Of a DNA stretch of 64,000 nucleotides, positions 51,736-62,500 are shown piece after piece. Numbering within the stretch: the stretch's first letter is position 1; each line of letters starts with the position of its first letter. The position numbers were made by a program, and so were the translations under genes. Origin of the DNA: Marinitoga piezophila KA3 (GTDB lineage Bacteria > Thermotogota > Thermotogae > Petrotogales > Petrotogaceae). The notes beneath the pieces were generated by a model that was not told the origin of the DNA, ran no database searches, and was given only the letters and a program-made list of their open reading frames with translations. The stretch covers positions 2,046,001 through 2,110,000 of the forward strand of contig NC_016751.1 of the NCBI RefSeq assembly GCF_000255135.1. The letters run 5' to 3'.

Positions 51736-54327
51736 TTGTTGATATAAAACATATGTTGATAAAGGTTCTAAGGTGATTTTGGTTTCTGAGGTATTGATTA
51801 TTTCTGTTCCAGCCTTTTCTCCGTTTACAACTATATTCCATTTTCCTTCAGGTAAATTAAAAGATACCTTTGAAGAATTAGCGTTGTAGATTACGAGTAT
51901 ATTTTTCCATTTATCTCCATTTGCATTGTTTTTTAAGATAAATGCAACCATTCTCTTTTTTGGAGTTTTTAAAAATTCAAGGTGTTGTTTAATCATTTCT
52001 GCATTGGTCATTCTAAATGCGGGATGTTCTTTTCTCAATTGAATTAATCCTTTGTAATATTCAAAAATATCATAATATTTTGCTTTGCGTGACCAGTCAA
52101 ATTCATTTGGTAATTGTTTGTTATAAGGATTGTGTTCGCCCATTTTTGTTCTTGCAAAATCAACACCGCCATGTAAAAATGCAATTCCCTGTGAAGTTAA
52201 GATTATCGCATTTGAAAATTTCTGTGATTTTTTAAGTTTTTCTTCAATGTTTTCAGGAACTTTTTCCTTCCATGGCTCATATCCAAGTGCAATTGCATTT
52301 TTATCCCATAATGTGTGATTATCATGGTTTGAAACATAATTTATTGTTTCTTCTGGATCTGCAGCCCATAATCTAATTCTTGAATCATAAGTTATAGAGC
52401 CTACAACACCTCTTTTGATTTTTGTTTCCTTTCCAAGAGAACCTAATCCAAAACCTTTTTTCTTTGCATCAAAAACACTACCCCTAATAGCATTTCTTAT
52501 GTCATCGTTGAATACTGCTATATGAAGATTTTTTTGATCTCCTTTTCCAAATAATAATTTTCCTCCTCCTGTCCATGGTTCACCATATAATAAAATATCA
52601 GGATCTATTTTATGTAATTCTTCAGAAATTTTAGCCATAGTTTTTTTATCTATTAATCCCATTAAATCAAATCTGAAACCGTCAATATGATACTCTTTTG
52701 CCCAGTATTTTACTGAGTCTACAATGAATTTTCTGACCATAGGTCTTTCTGTTGCAATTTCATTTCCAACACCTGATCCATTTGTATAATGTCCCATGTC
52801 ATCTGTTCTATAATAATAGTAAGGAACAGTTTGATCAAATGCAGAACCTTCTCCTACAACTGCTGTGTGATTATATACAACATCAAGAACAACCCTTATA
52901 CCGTTTTCATGGAATTTTTTAACCATTTCCTTTACTTCATATATTCTTGATTTTGGATCAAATGGATTTACTGAATAAAAGCCGTCAGGAACGTTATATA
53001 ATTTTGGATCATATCCCCAACCGTATTGTTCGCTGAATTTCGTTTCATCGATAAAGTATATATCCTGAATTGGCATAATATGGACATGAGTTATTCCTAA
53101 TTCTTTTAAATGAGATAAACCTGTTTTTACTCCATCGGGACCTTTAGTATTTTCTTCTACAAGTCCAAGGTATTTGCCTCTTAGCTTTTCGGAGACACCT
53201 GAATTTTCATTGATTGTAAAATCTTTTACATGTATTTCGTATACTATTGCATCTTCAGGGTTTACGAATGGAGGTTTAATGTCTTTATTCCAATTATCTG
53301 GATTAGTTTCATTTAAATCGATTATTGCTGACTTTTCAGAATTAATTGAAACAGCTTTTGAATAAGGATCTACAGTTTCTCTATATTTTCCGTATGAATA
53401 GAATCTATATTTATAGAACCAGCCTTGTAAATCTTTATTAATTGAGATGCTCCATACTCCGTTTTTGTCTTTCTTCATTTTATATCTTTCATCAGGAGTA
53501 TTTGAATTATACTTTTTATATAATAATAATTCAGCGCTTTTTGAAACTGGAGACCAGACTTTAAATACAGATTTTTCATGAGTATAGGTAACTCCTAAAT
53601 CATTTCCATCATAATAAAAATCATTTAATATATTTCTCATTATTACATTTTTCCCAACGTATCCATTTATATTTACTTCTATATTTGAATCTACTTCTTT
53701 AAAAGGATTTTTCAAAATAATCTTTATTTTATTGGTTTTTGAAATATCAGTAGGATCCAATTTTTCAACATTTTTTATTTCAAGTGATTTTCCATTTGAA
53801 ATTACATTTATTTTCCCTTTCCAATTTTTTATATCAAAAGGAGTGGTTAATACACTTTTGATTTCAGTTGAAGAATCCATTATTGCGCTTAATACTCTTG
53901 GGCGTATATCAACGTCAGAAGCTTTCAAATACGGTTCTTCTACACTGGTAACAACCCAGATTTCGGCAATTCCAGATTCTGGAATTTTAACAAATCTGTC
54001 TTTTGCAACATCTTTTGCCTGCCATTCATTTAATCTTATGATATATCCAAGTTCTGTATATTTTTCATCAAAAGTTATAATTGCATATGGACCAAAATCA
54101 TCTTTTCCTGTAAATTGATAGGCGTGTCCCTCAAGTGATTGTGGTTTATGTGGCCATATCCATAAATTCCATCCGTTGTAATTATTATCAAAACGATGAT
54201 AATGGATAATTAATACTGTTTTTGCATTGAAGTCTTCAGCACTTTTTCCCTGAGAATAAGAAGGAAATGTAGCAAAAATAAAAACAGAGATAAGTAATGA
54301 AATGATTAAAAATGCTTTTTTTCTCAT
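51733..54327 (-). CDS. pulA: Type I pullulanase (exported)
   Basis: 864 residues; hydrolyses alpha-1,6 bonds of pullulan and starch. Signal peptide MRKKAFLIISLLISVFIFA. A CBM41 starch-binding domain (about 35-130; VLIIHYHRFDNNYNGWNLWIWP), a linker/Ig-like region (about 150-230), CBM48 (about 240-340), then the GH13_14 catalytic domain: the type I signature YGWGYDP (usual YNWGYDP) near 440, DVVYNHT, GFRFDLMG with the nucleophile Asp near 555, GEPWTGG with the acid Glu near 585, and YVSNHDNHTLWD. A C-terminal beta-sandwich ends near 860. Single gene; GGAGGG site upstream. Confidence 0.95.
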   Translation of the reverse strand: MRKKAFLIISLLISVFIFATFPSYSQGKSAEDFNAKTVLIIHYHRFDNNYNGWNLWIWPHKPQSLEGHAYQFTGKDDFGPYAIITFDEKYTELGYIIRLNEWQAKDVAKDRFVKIPESGIAEIWVVTSVEEPYLKASDVDIRPRVLSAIMDSSTEIKSVLTTPFDIKNWKGKINVISNGKSLEIKNVEKLDPTDISKTNKIKIILKNPFKEVDSNIEVNINGYVGKNVIMRNILNDFYYDGNDLGVTYTHEKSVFKVWSPVSKSAELLLYKKYNSNTPDERYKMKKDKNGVWSISINKDLQGWFYKYRFYSYGKYRETVDPYSKAVSINSEKSAIIDLNETNPDNWNKDIKPPFVNPEDAIVYEIHVKDFTINENSGVSEKLRGKYLGLVEENTKGPDGVKTGLSHLKELGITHVHIMPIQDIYFIDETKFSEQYGWGYDPKLYNVPDGFYSVNPFDPKSRIYEVKEMVKKFHENGIRVVLDVVYNHTAVVGEGSAFDQTVPYYYYRTDDMGHYTNGSGVGNEIATERPMVRKFIVDSVKYWAKEYHIDGFRFDLMGLIDKKTMAKISEELHKIDPDILLYGEPWTGGGKLLFGKGDQKNLHIAVFNDDIRNAIRGSVFDAKKKGFGLGSLGKETKIKRGVVGSITYDSRIRLWAADPEETINYVSNHDNHTLWDKNAIALGYEPWKEKVPENIEEKLKKSQKFSNAIILTSQGIAFLHGGVDFARTKMGEHNPYNKQLPNEFDWSRKAKYYDIFEYYKGLIQLRKEHPAFRMTNAEMIKQHLEFLKTPKKRMVAFILKNNANGDKWKNILVIYNANSSKVSFNLPEGKWNIVVNGEKAGTEIINTSETKITLEPLSTYVLYQQ

Positions 54328-54510
54328 AAAAACCCTCCTATAATTAAATTTTTATATAAAAATTATATCAATTAATATAAATGAAAAAAGCGGTAATATC
54401 TGTTATTACATAAAGAAATAATGAGATAATTAATGATAATTCTGAAATAAACGCAAATAATTGACTTTTATTATAATAAGAACAAACTTTGATTTTTCGA
54501 TGTTATATAA

Positions 54511-54539
54511 TTGACTTTATTTCGATTTTACGTTATAAT
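54511..54539 (+). promoter_or_regulatory. Promoter of the rsmH-ftsL-ftsI operon
   Basis: TTGACT (54511-54516), 17-nt spacer, TATAAT (54534-54539), 52 nt before the rsmH start. Near-consensus. Confidence 0.87.
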
Positions 54540-54567
54540 CAAGTATACTATAGCTTTTTGAGCATAA

Positions 54568-55479
<912 letters not shown>

Positions 55480-55495
55480 AAGGGGGCCATAGCTT

Positions 55496-55771
55496 ATGGA
55501 AAAGAGAATTAAATATCTTTCAACTGTTAATGAAAGAACGTTACAGCAGGCAAAGGATATATCTATAGCTTTTGTTACATTTTCAGCTTTATTAATTGTG
55601 GCTGTATTATTTGTATCAACTACATTGAATTTTGGAAATAAAATTCAAAATCTTAAAAATAACGTTTATGCGTTAAATCAAAGGATTCTTGATTATCAAA
55701 ACAAGATACAAACTGTTTCTACAGAGTTAGAAATATATAAACAGGCTCTTGTTGTAATGGAGGATGAATAA
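55496..55771 (+). CDS. FtsL-like division protein
   Basis: 91 residues: a short cytoplasmic N-terminus, one membrane segment (about 22-45, ISIAFVTFSALLIVAVLFV) and a leucine-zipper-like coiled coil (about 47-85, KIQNLKNNVYALNQRILDYQ). Size, topology and position between rsmH and ftsI match FtsL, although sequence conservation in this family is too low to prove it. Ribosome-binding site AAAGGGGG. The end overlaps the next gene by 8 nt. Confidence 0.75.
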   Translation: MEKRIKYLSTVNERTLQQAKDISIAFVTFSALLIVAVLFVSTTLNFGNKIQNLKNNVYALNQRILDYQNKIQTVSTELEIYKQALVVMEDE

Positions 55772-57455
55772 CCTTGTGGCACGTATACGATTAACCTTTC
55801 TTGTTATAATAATTCTGTATGTTTTTATAATTTCCTATGTTTTGTTTTTAAATGTTGAAAATTCAAAAAGCTCATATGTAATTAATGAAAAAAATAAAAA
55901 AACAGCGACCTTACTGGATAGTAAAGGTCGCATTATTGCTATTGATAAACCTATTTATGAAGTGTGGCTTGATTTAAAAACTATTAGAAAAAGAGGAAAA
56001 ATGGATAAAATGAAGATGCTTCTTTCAAGATATGTTTCTGAAAAGGATTTACAGCGAGATTTTGTTGATCTTGGACAATATGAAGACATGCTGGAAGTAA
56101 AAACATATATTCCAGCTGAAATATTAAAATATTCAAGGATTTATAAGACGTATCAGCGAATATATAATACTTCATATGGCATGAGAAAGAATATTGGTGA
56201 AATAAATAAAACAGAATATGGAATAGAGCCATATTTGAAAAATAATAATATGATAAATAAATCTGAAATTAAATTGACAATAGATTTAAAAATGCAAAGG
56301 ATAGCCTATGAAGAATTATCCAAAACAATAAAAGAACAGGATGCAGTTGGTGGAACTGTAATTATAATGGAGACTAAAACAGGGAAAATAAGAGCGGTTG
56401 CTTCTAATTATCCTTATAATATGGCATTTATGGGTTATGTTGAACCCGGTTCTACAATGAAACCAATAATTTATTCAATAGCTCTTGAAGAAAATATTAT
56501 ATCTCCATATCAAAAATTTAATTTAAAGCCGAGAATAAAACCTGTTCCTGATGTAAATTTTACTATTTCTGAAGTTGAAGGTCATTATTTTAATAGCGTT
56601 GATGTAAAGGATGCAATTGCTTATTCTTCCAATGTAGCAGTTACAATGGTAATGAAGAAAATACTTGAGAATTATTCAGAAGAATGGTTATATGATAAAC
56701 TCAAAAGAATGGGATTGGGTGAAAAAACAGGGGTTGAATTTTCAAAAGAGATTTCCGGGGTTTTTATGCCGCCGGATAAATGGTATAAAATTACACCATA
56801 TCAGATAGCTATTGGGCAGGGAATAGGTGTAACTCCAATACAGCTTGTTTCTATATTTAATATACTTGCCAATGAAGGAAAATATATTAAGCCAACCTTT
56901 CTTGAAAATAAAAAAGGAAAAGATATACAAATATTTTCACCTGAAACGGCGGATTTGATGAAAGATTGGTTGAGATATACAATGGTAAAAGGAACTGCAA
57001 GAAAAGCATATAAACCCGGAGTTTTAATCGCCGGAAAGACAGGAACCGCACAGAAAGCTGAAGCGGGAAAAGGATACTCGGAAAAATATTATTCATTATT
57101 TGTAGGGTTTTATCCAGCATCAAAACCCAAATATACAATTGTTTCTATTGTTGATGATCCAAAACACGAGTATTATGGTGGTGAAGTTGCAGCTCCTATT
57201 GCTACAAATATTTTTTATAGGCTTGAAAATTTCAAATATAATAATAAACCTGAGATTGTTGAAGGGTATATTCCAAACCTTGTTAATAAGTCTCTTTATG
57301 AAGCTTTATTTGAATTGGAAACAATAGGTGTTGACAGTAGGAAGATAGTTATAAAAGGTAATGGTAGATATATTATTTCGCAATATCCAAAAGAAGCAAA
57401 AAAAATTGAAGATACAGATATAGTAATTTTATATTTAGGAGATGAAAAACAATGA
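55764..57455 (+). CDS. Class B penicillin-binding protein (FtsI/PBP2x-like) with PASTA domain
   Basis: 563 residues. One N-terminal membrane anchor (about 8-28), a dimerisation domain (about 50-170) and a transpeptidase domain: SxxK as GSTMKP near 230, SSN near 293 and KTGTAQ near 422. A C-terminal PASTA-like unit (about 497-560; YIPNLVNKSLYEALFELETIGV). It cross-links septal peptidoglycan with FtsW; gene order after an ftsL-like gene favours FtsI. The start is unsettled: the ATG at 55764 abuts a GGAGG directly, while the GTG at 55776 lies 12 nt beyond it. Confidence 0.92.
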   Translation: MNNLVARIRLTFLVIIILYVFIISYVLFLNVENSKSSYVINEKNKKTATLLDSKGRIIAIDKPIYEVWLDLKTIRKRGKMDKMKMLLSRYVSEKDLQRDFVDLGQYEDMLEVKTYIPAEILKYSRIYKTYQRIYNTSYGMRKNIGEINKTEYGIEPYLKNNNMINKSEIKLTIDLKMQRIAYEELSKTIKEQDAVGGTVIIMETKTGKIRAVASNYPYNMAFMGYVEPGSTMKPIIYSIALEENIISPYQKFNLKPRIKPVPDVNFTISEVEGHYFNSVDVKDAIAYSSNVAVTMVMKKILENYSEEWLYDKLKRMGLGEKTGVEFSKEISGVFMPPDKWYKITPYQIAIGQGIGVTPIQLVSIFNILANEGKYIKPTFLENKKGKDIQIFSPETADLMKDWLRYTMVKGTARKAYKPGVLIAGKTGTAQKAEAGKGYSEKYYSLFVGFYPASKPKYTIVSIVDDPKHEYYGGEVAAPIATNIFYRLENFKYNNKPEIVEGYIPNLVNKSLYEALFELETIGVDSRKIVIKGNGRYIISQYPKEAKKIEDTDIVILYLGDEKQ

Positions 57456-58417
57456 GAAGAATTTTAATATATGGAGATTCGGAAATAAAAAAGAGTATTG
57501 AGATAAAAAATTATTTGATAGAAGATGCAGAAGTGGTAAAAATAGATAATTCTGTGCAGGATGCAGTAGAAATTTTAAAACATAATTTATTTTCAAATTC
57601 CCTTTTCGGTGGAAAAAAAGTATTAATTATAAATAATATAGATAAATTTAAGAAAAAAGAATTTACTGAAATTACAAAATTATTATCTCAGGTATCTTCT
57701 GAAAGTATAGAAAATATTATTATTACAGCATCATCAAAAGTTAAGGTGGAAGTTGAAGAAAAAAAAGAATGCAATTTACCAAAACCCTGGGAAGAAGATA
57801 AATGGATTGAATTTATAAAAGAACTTGCAGAAGACTTAAAGTGTAAATTTGAAAATGATGAAACAATAAAATACATTCTGGATATTTATGGATATACAGA
57901 TACTATTTTATATGAAGAAATGAAAAAAATATCTATTTATTCTGAAGGTATAATAACGAAAGAAGCTATAAATGAAATAGGATTTGCAGCTGTAAATGTT
58001 AATTTTGAAGAGTTTGCTTATATGTTATCCACAAAAAGATGTGATGAAGTTATAAATATGGCTAAAAATTTTTCACAGATGCATGATTTTAATATAGTTT
58101 CTTTTATAAGTTATATTTTTAGATACTTTTTTGACCTTTATCGTGTTATAATAAATATAGAGCCTAAAAAAAGATTTAGCTGGCCTGAAGTGCAAAAAAT
58201 ATCACAAATTTCCGGTGTAAATAAAATGCGCGTAAAAAAGTTTTTAGGAGTAAAGTTTAAGAATGAAACACAGTTTTATGCCAATCATAGCGTATTGTAT
58301 ACAAAAAAAGATATTATGGATATCATTATAAAACTTGAAGAGATGGATAGAAAAGCAAAGCTTGGGGAAAAACAGGAAATATTAATATTTGATTTAATAT
58401 CTTATATATGTGGGTGA
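57452..58417 (+). CDS. holA: DNA polymerase III delta subunit (clamp-loader)
   Basis: 321 residues, start overlapping the ftsI-like stop by 4 nt (ATGA). HolA-type layout: N-terminal degenerate AAA fold without Walker A lysine (ILIYGDSEIKKSIEIKNYL, SLFGGKKVLIINNIDKFKKK near 55), a middle lid domain with DTILYEEMKKISIYS near 150, and a helical C-terminal collar domain (NFEEFAYMLSTKRCDEVI to KLEEMDRKAKLGEKQEI). It opens the beta clamp during loading. Conservation is low, as usual for the family, but the order of motifs is convincing. Confidence 0.87.
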   Translation: MRRILIYGDSEIKKSIEIKNYLIEDAEVVKIDNSVQDAVEILKHNLFSNSLFGGKKVLIINNIDKFKKKEFTEITKLLSQVSSESIENIIITASSKVKVEVEEKKECNLPKPWEEDKWIEFIKELAEDLKCKFENDETIKYILDIYGYTDTILYEEMKKISIYSEGIITKEAINEIGFAAVNVNFEEFAYMLSTKRCDEVINMAKNFSQMHDFNIVSFISYIFRYFFDLYRVIINIEPKKRFSWPEVQKISQISGVNKMRVKKFLGVKFKNETQFYANHSVLYTKKDIMDIIIKLEEMDRKAKLGEKQEILIFDLISYICG

Positions 58418-58421
58418 TAGT

Positions 58422-59510
58422 ATGGGAATAGGTAAAAGTTTATTTGATTTAACTAATTTATTCACTATATATAGGTGGAATAATAGACCGGCATTGGTGA
58501 GATTTACAGAGGCAGATAATGTTTTTCACAGTTTGTTGCTTGAATTAATTGCTCTTGAATACTTAAATCAAAATCATGGGTATAAATTATCCATATCAAA
58601 AAATATCAAGGCAAAACTTTATAAGGAATTGCCGAAGATAATACTCTCCGATGTTTCGCTGGATACAAAGAAAAGAATATTAAAAAAAGATAAAAGTATC
58701 TGGGATAAAGTACTCGATAAAAGTTATAAAGAACTAAAAGAAGGCATTGTGGTTGATATTTTTAAATCAGAATATGATGAAAAATTTGAAAAGTATTCAA
58801 GTTTTATAGATTTAATGGTTGCATTGAAAGAAATTGAAGTGAATTATAGAGTGTTTCCTGAATATTTTAGTGAACCCAAAACGGAAACAGAAAACAAAAT
58901 AAAAGAATTAAGAAACCTTGAATATATTGATGAACTTGAAAATATACTCAGTTATGTTTTAACGACATCAACTCGAATGACAACTATGTATAGATGGAAC
59001 AAAAATCATAGAAATGTAAGAAGTTCTGTTTCTGCGCATACATTTATGGTTGTTTCCACTGCGATTGTATTTTATTATCTTGATAATCAGAAAGATGAAA
59101 ATCTGCTTAATGAAATAATAATTGCATCTATTTTGCATGATTTTCCAGAAGCGTTTACAGGAGATGTTATAACTCCTACAAAGAAAAAAGTAGAAGGTCT
59201 TGAAGAAATAATTACAGATGTGGAAAATGAAATGATAGAAGAATGGTTAAAGAAAGAAAAGGATACAGAAGAGTTATTTAAAAATCTAAAAGATTATATG
59301 ATTATGCCATTTGAAAAGGAATATGGAAGATATGTTAGAGCTGCAGATCTATTTAATGCATTTCTTGAAAGTGCAATAGAAATAAAAACAGGAAACTCAC
59401 AGAATCTATTTAGAGAAGCATTTTTCAGTATTAAAAAGGAATTAAAAAGATTTAATTTTGATTTTATGTATGACTTAATAGATGAAATAGAAAAAATAAC
59501 CTTTTTTTAA
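58422..59510 (+). CDS. Tandem HD-domain protein, first domain degenerate (YfbR-like)
   Basis: 362 residues from the ATG at 58422 (GGGTGAT site overlapping the holA stop; the GTG at 58410 is an alternative). Two related halves: residues ~8-150 begin TNLFTIYRWNNRPALVRFTEADNVFHS, and residues ~180-360 begin TRMTTMYRWNKNHRNVRSSVSAHT. Only the second keeps the metal-binding set: His in SAHT, HD in ILHDFPEAFTGDVITPTKK and Asp in RAADLFNAF. The first has Asn/Asp where His is expected. YfbR-like HD proteins are nucleotide phosphohydrolases; the substrate here is unknown. Within the ftsI-holA run. Confidence 0.83.
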   Translation: MGIGKSLFDLTNLFTIYRWNNRPALVRFTEADNVFHSLLLELIALEYLNQNHGYKLSISKNIKAKLYKELPKIILSDVSLDTKKRILKKDKSIWDKVLDKSYKELKEGIVVDIFKSEYDEKFEKYSSFIDLMVALKEIEVNYRVFPEYFSEPKTETENKIKELRNLEYIDELENILSYVLTTSTRMTTMYRWNKNHRNVRSSVSAHTFMVVSTAIVFYYLDNQKDENLLNEIIIASILHDFPEAFTGDVITPTKKKVEGLEEIITDVENEMIEEWLKKEKDTEELFKNLKDYMIMPFEKEYGRYVRAADLFNAFLESAIEIKTGNSQNLFREAFFSIKKELKRFNFDFMYDLIDEIEKITFF

Positions 59511-59530
59511 CCTTTTGAGGTGATTATATT

Positions 59531-62500
59531 ATGGATGAACTTACCACTTATTTGAATAAAAATGCTTTTGGAATTGATTATTTAAAAATAATAGAAAATA
59601 AGACATATCGCGTTAGAAAAACAAGTAGCGATAATTTTGATAATACTTTATATTATCAGATATATAATGATATATATTCCTTAAAAGACTTTGGTGTTGA
59701 CCTGCCTGTTAAAATAGAAAATACAAATGGAACATATGAGATTTATTTTAATTACTGGAATGAAGTTTCAATAACAAGAAAAAAACTAACAGAAAATGAA
59801 TTTTTTGAGGTTTTATATACATTATACGATTTATTTGATCGAATTACTCATGCAACAAAATGGTATGTTGATTATATATATCTGGAAGATATATTTATAG
59901 ATGAATTGGGAAATGTCTCAATAATTTTACCTTTTTTTGAAACAGAAGAAGAAAATGAATATATTATAACAAGTGAATTAGATGCAGAAGCAGGTGTAAT
60001 TGACATTTTAAAAAAAGCTACACTTGAGATATATAATCTTCTGGAATCTAAAAATAAAACAGTTAAAGACTTTATCAAGGAAATAAAAGAATATAAATTT
60101 GAATGTGTTCATGATTTTTATATTATATTATCTAATTATTATATTTCAAAAAAAATACATCCATTAAAGATACCACATTTTCTGGATAGAGTTGAAGAAA
60201 GAAATTTTATCCTTGAAAATTTAAAAGGAAATACACATTTTTATATCTATGGAAAACAGCGTGTTGGAAAAACACAACTTATAAATTTTCTGACCCCAAA
60301 ATTCAAAGAATTGGGGTATGAAGTTATATATGCTAAAAACTTTAAGGATATTGTTCCTGGTTTACCGGAAACAATGACAAATTCTATGAATATATTTCAT
60401 TTTATAGAGTTTCTTAAGGCTTTAAAAGGTAAGAATGAAGACTTTAAACTGATAATATTAATAGATGATTATCAGAGTACATCCACAACATTTAAAAATT
60501 TTATAAAAACCTTGATATTAAAAGAATTTGATTTCCCATTTTCTATATTTATAATTTCTCATGAAAAGTTTGATTTTGATAACGACAAGATAAAATATTT
60601 AGAAATTAAACCGTTTTCAAAGGAAATTGCAACTATATTTTTGAAAACAATATTATCAAGTGAATTTATAAAAGAAAATCCTGATTTTGTGGAAATTGTA
60701 TATTCATATTCTCGTGGATTACCGGGGAATATGTTCCATATAATAAAAAACTTTTATGAACAGAATATTCTGGAATATAAAAATGAAAAATGGGTATTTA
60801 ATATAGAAAAGATAAAAAACAGGAAGATATATGATTTTATTCTCGAACAGATAAAACATATTCCCGAAAAATATATAAATTGCTTAAAATATATTTCTAC
60901 TCTGGGATTTATGTTTAATAGCGAAGAATTAAAAACTCTTTCTGATTTTCTGAACAAAGATTTTAAAGAAGTAATAGATTTTGCAATAGAAAAAGGAATT
61001 ATTCTCGTAGAAGGGAAAAATTATAAATTCTTTAATCTGGTATATCAAGAACGATTGCATCAAATGCTTTCTCAGGAAGAAATAGAGAATGTACATGGAT
61101 ATTTGTTGTGTAAAACAAAGGACATAGATAAGAAGATATTCCATCTTGTTAGTATGGGAAAAAATAAGAATGCAGCAGCTCTTATAATAAAAGAAATGAA
61201 AAAGAAGATTTTTAACTGGGAAGATTTAAATTTAATAGAGATATGGTTTGAACGCTTAAAAGATTTAGTGGAAGATATACCAAATTCAGCTATAGCCCTT
61301 TATTTAACAAAGAAATTCTTTTTAAATGAGTATTCTCAAGAACTCGAAGTTTATCTTGACAAATTAAAAAATTCGAAGGTTTATAATTATATATATATAA
61401 TATTCTTTAAGTTTAAAAATCCTGATGTTGCAAAGGAACACTTTGAATTTTTAATTAACAAAAAAGGTATAGCGGATTATAAAAAAGCGCTATATACTTA
61501 TTTCTATTTTTATTTTAAATTTGATGAGCTAAAAAGAGAAGAAATTTATGATTATTATTTATATCTTGAAAGCTATGTGTTTTCAAAACATCATAATTTA
61601 AGGAAATTTCAGACATTAAAAGGATTATTATTAAATATACTTGCGTTAAAAATGCAGAAAGATTTACCTGATCTGGCGTTAAATTATTTCAACGATGCAT
61701 TGAGAATAGCTAAGGAAATTAAATATAATAGATTATTGCAGGTTTTATATAGCAATATGGCTTCGTTATATGAAGTATTAAATTCACCTTTAAATGAATA
61801 TTATTTTAAAAAGGTGCTTGAAATCTCAAAAAGTATAGGGGATTTTTCAAGTTATAATAGAACATTGGTAAGTATTGCAAATACCGAATTATACAAAGGA
61901 AATGTAAAAGACTTCTTTTATTTAATTAATAAAGCGGAAGAATATTCAAGAATAAACAATGATTATGAAAATCTTATTTCAATATATGAATTAAAAAATA
62001 TATATTATTTATATGGAATAGATTTTTCAAATTTAAATACACTTATTAAATCATTGAATGTTTTAAATAAAAATTATTATTTAAAAGAAAGAATAGAAAA
62101 CGTTATTAATAATATAATAATCTTAAAGGCTTTTTATGAACATGATTTTGATACATTAAAAGATGAGAAATTAATGGAGTTTATTGAAAAAGATGATTTT
62201 TATAGGCATTTTTATTATCTTCTAAAAGAAGATGAAGAAGAAAAAGTATATAAACACTGGCTATTCTTCAAAAATAATCCATTTTTGTATTTAAAAGAAG
62301 AATTAATAAATATACTTGCTCCTAAGATTGCGCATTATTCATTTGCAGATGAATTTGAAAAATGGGCATTATCTCTTGAAGAAGAGTTAAAAGAGAAAAA
62401 ATTATCCTTAACATTAATTTATGAAGGTCTGGGATATTTTTACGATATAAAAAGAAAAAAACTCAAGTCATTGAAATATTTAAGAACAGCTCAAATGAAC

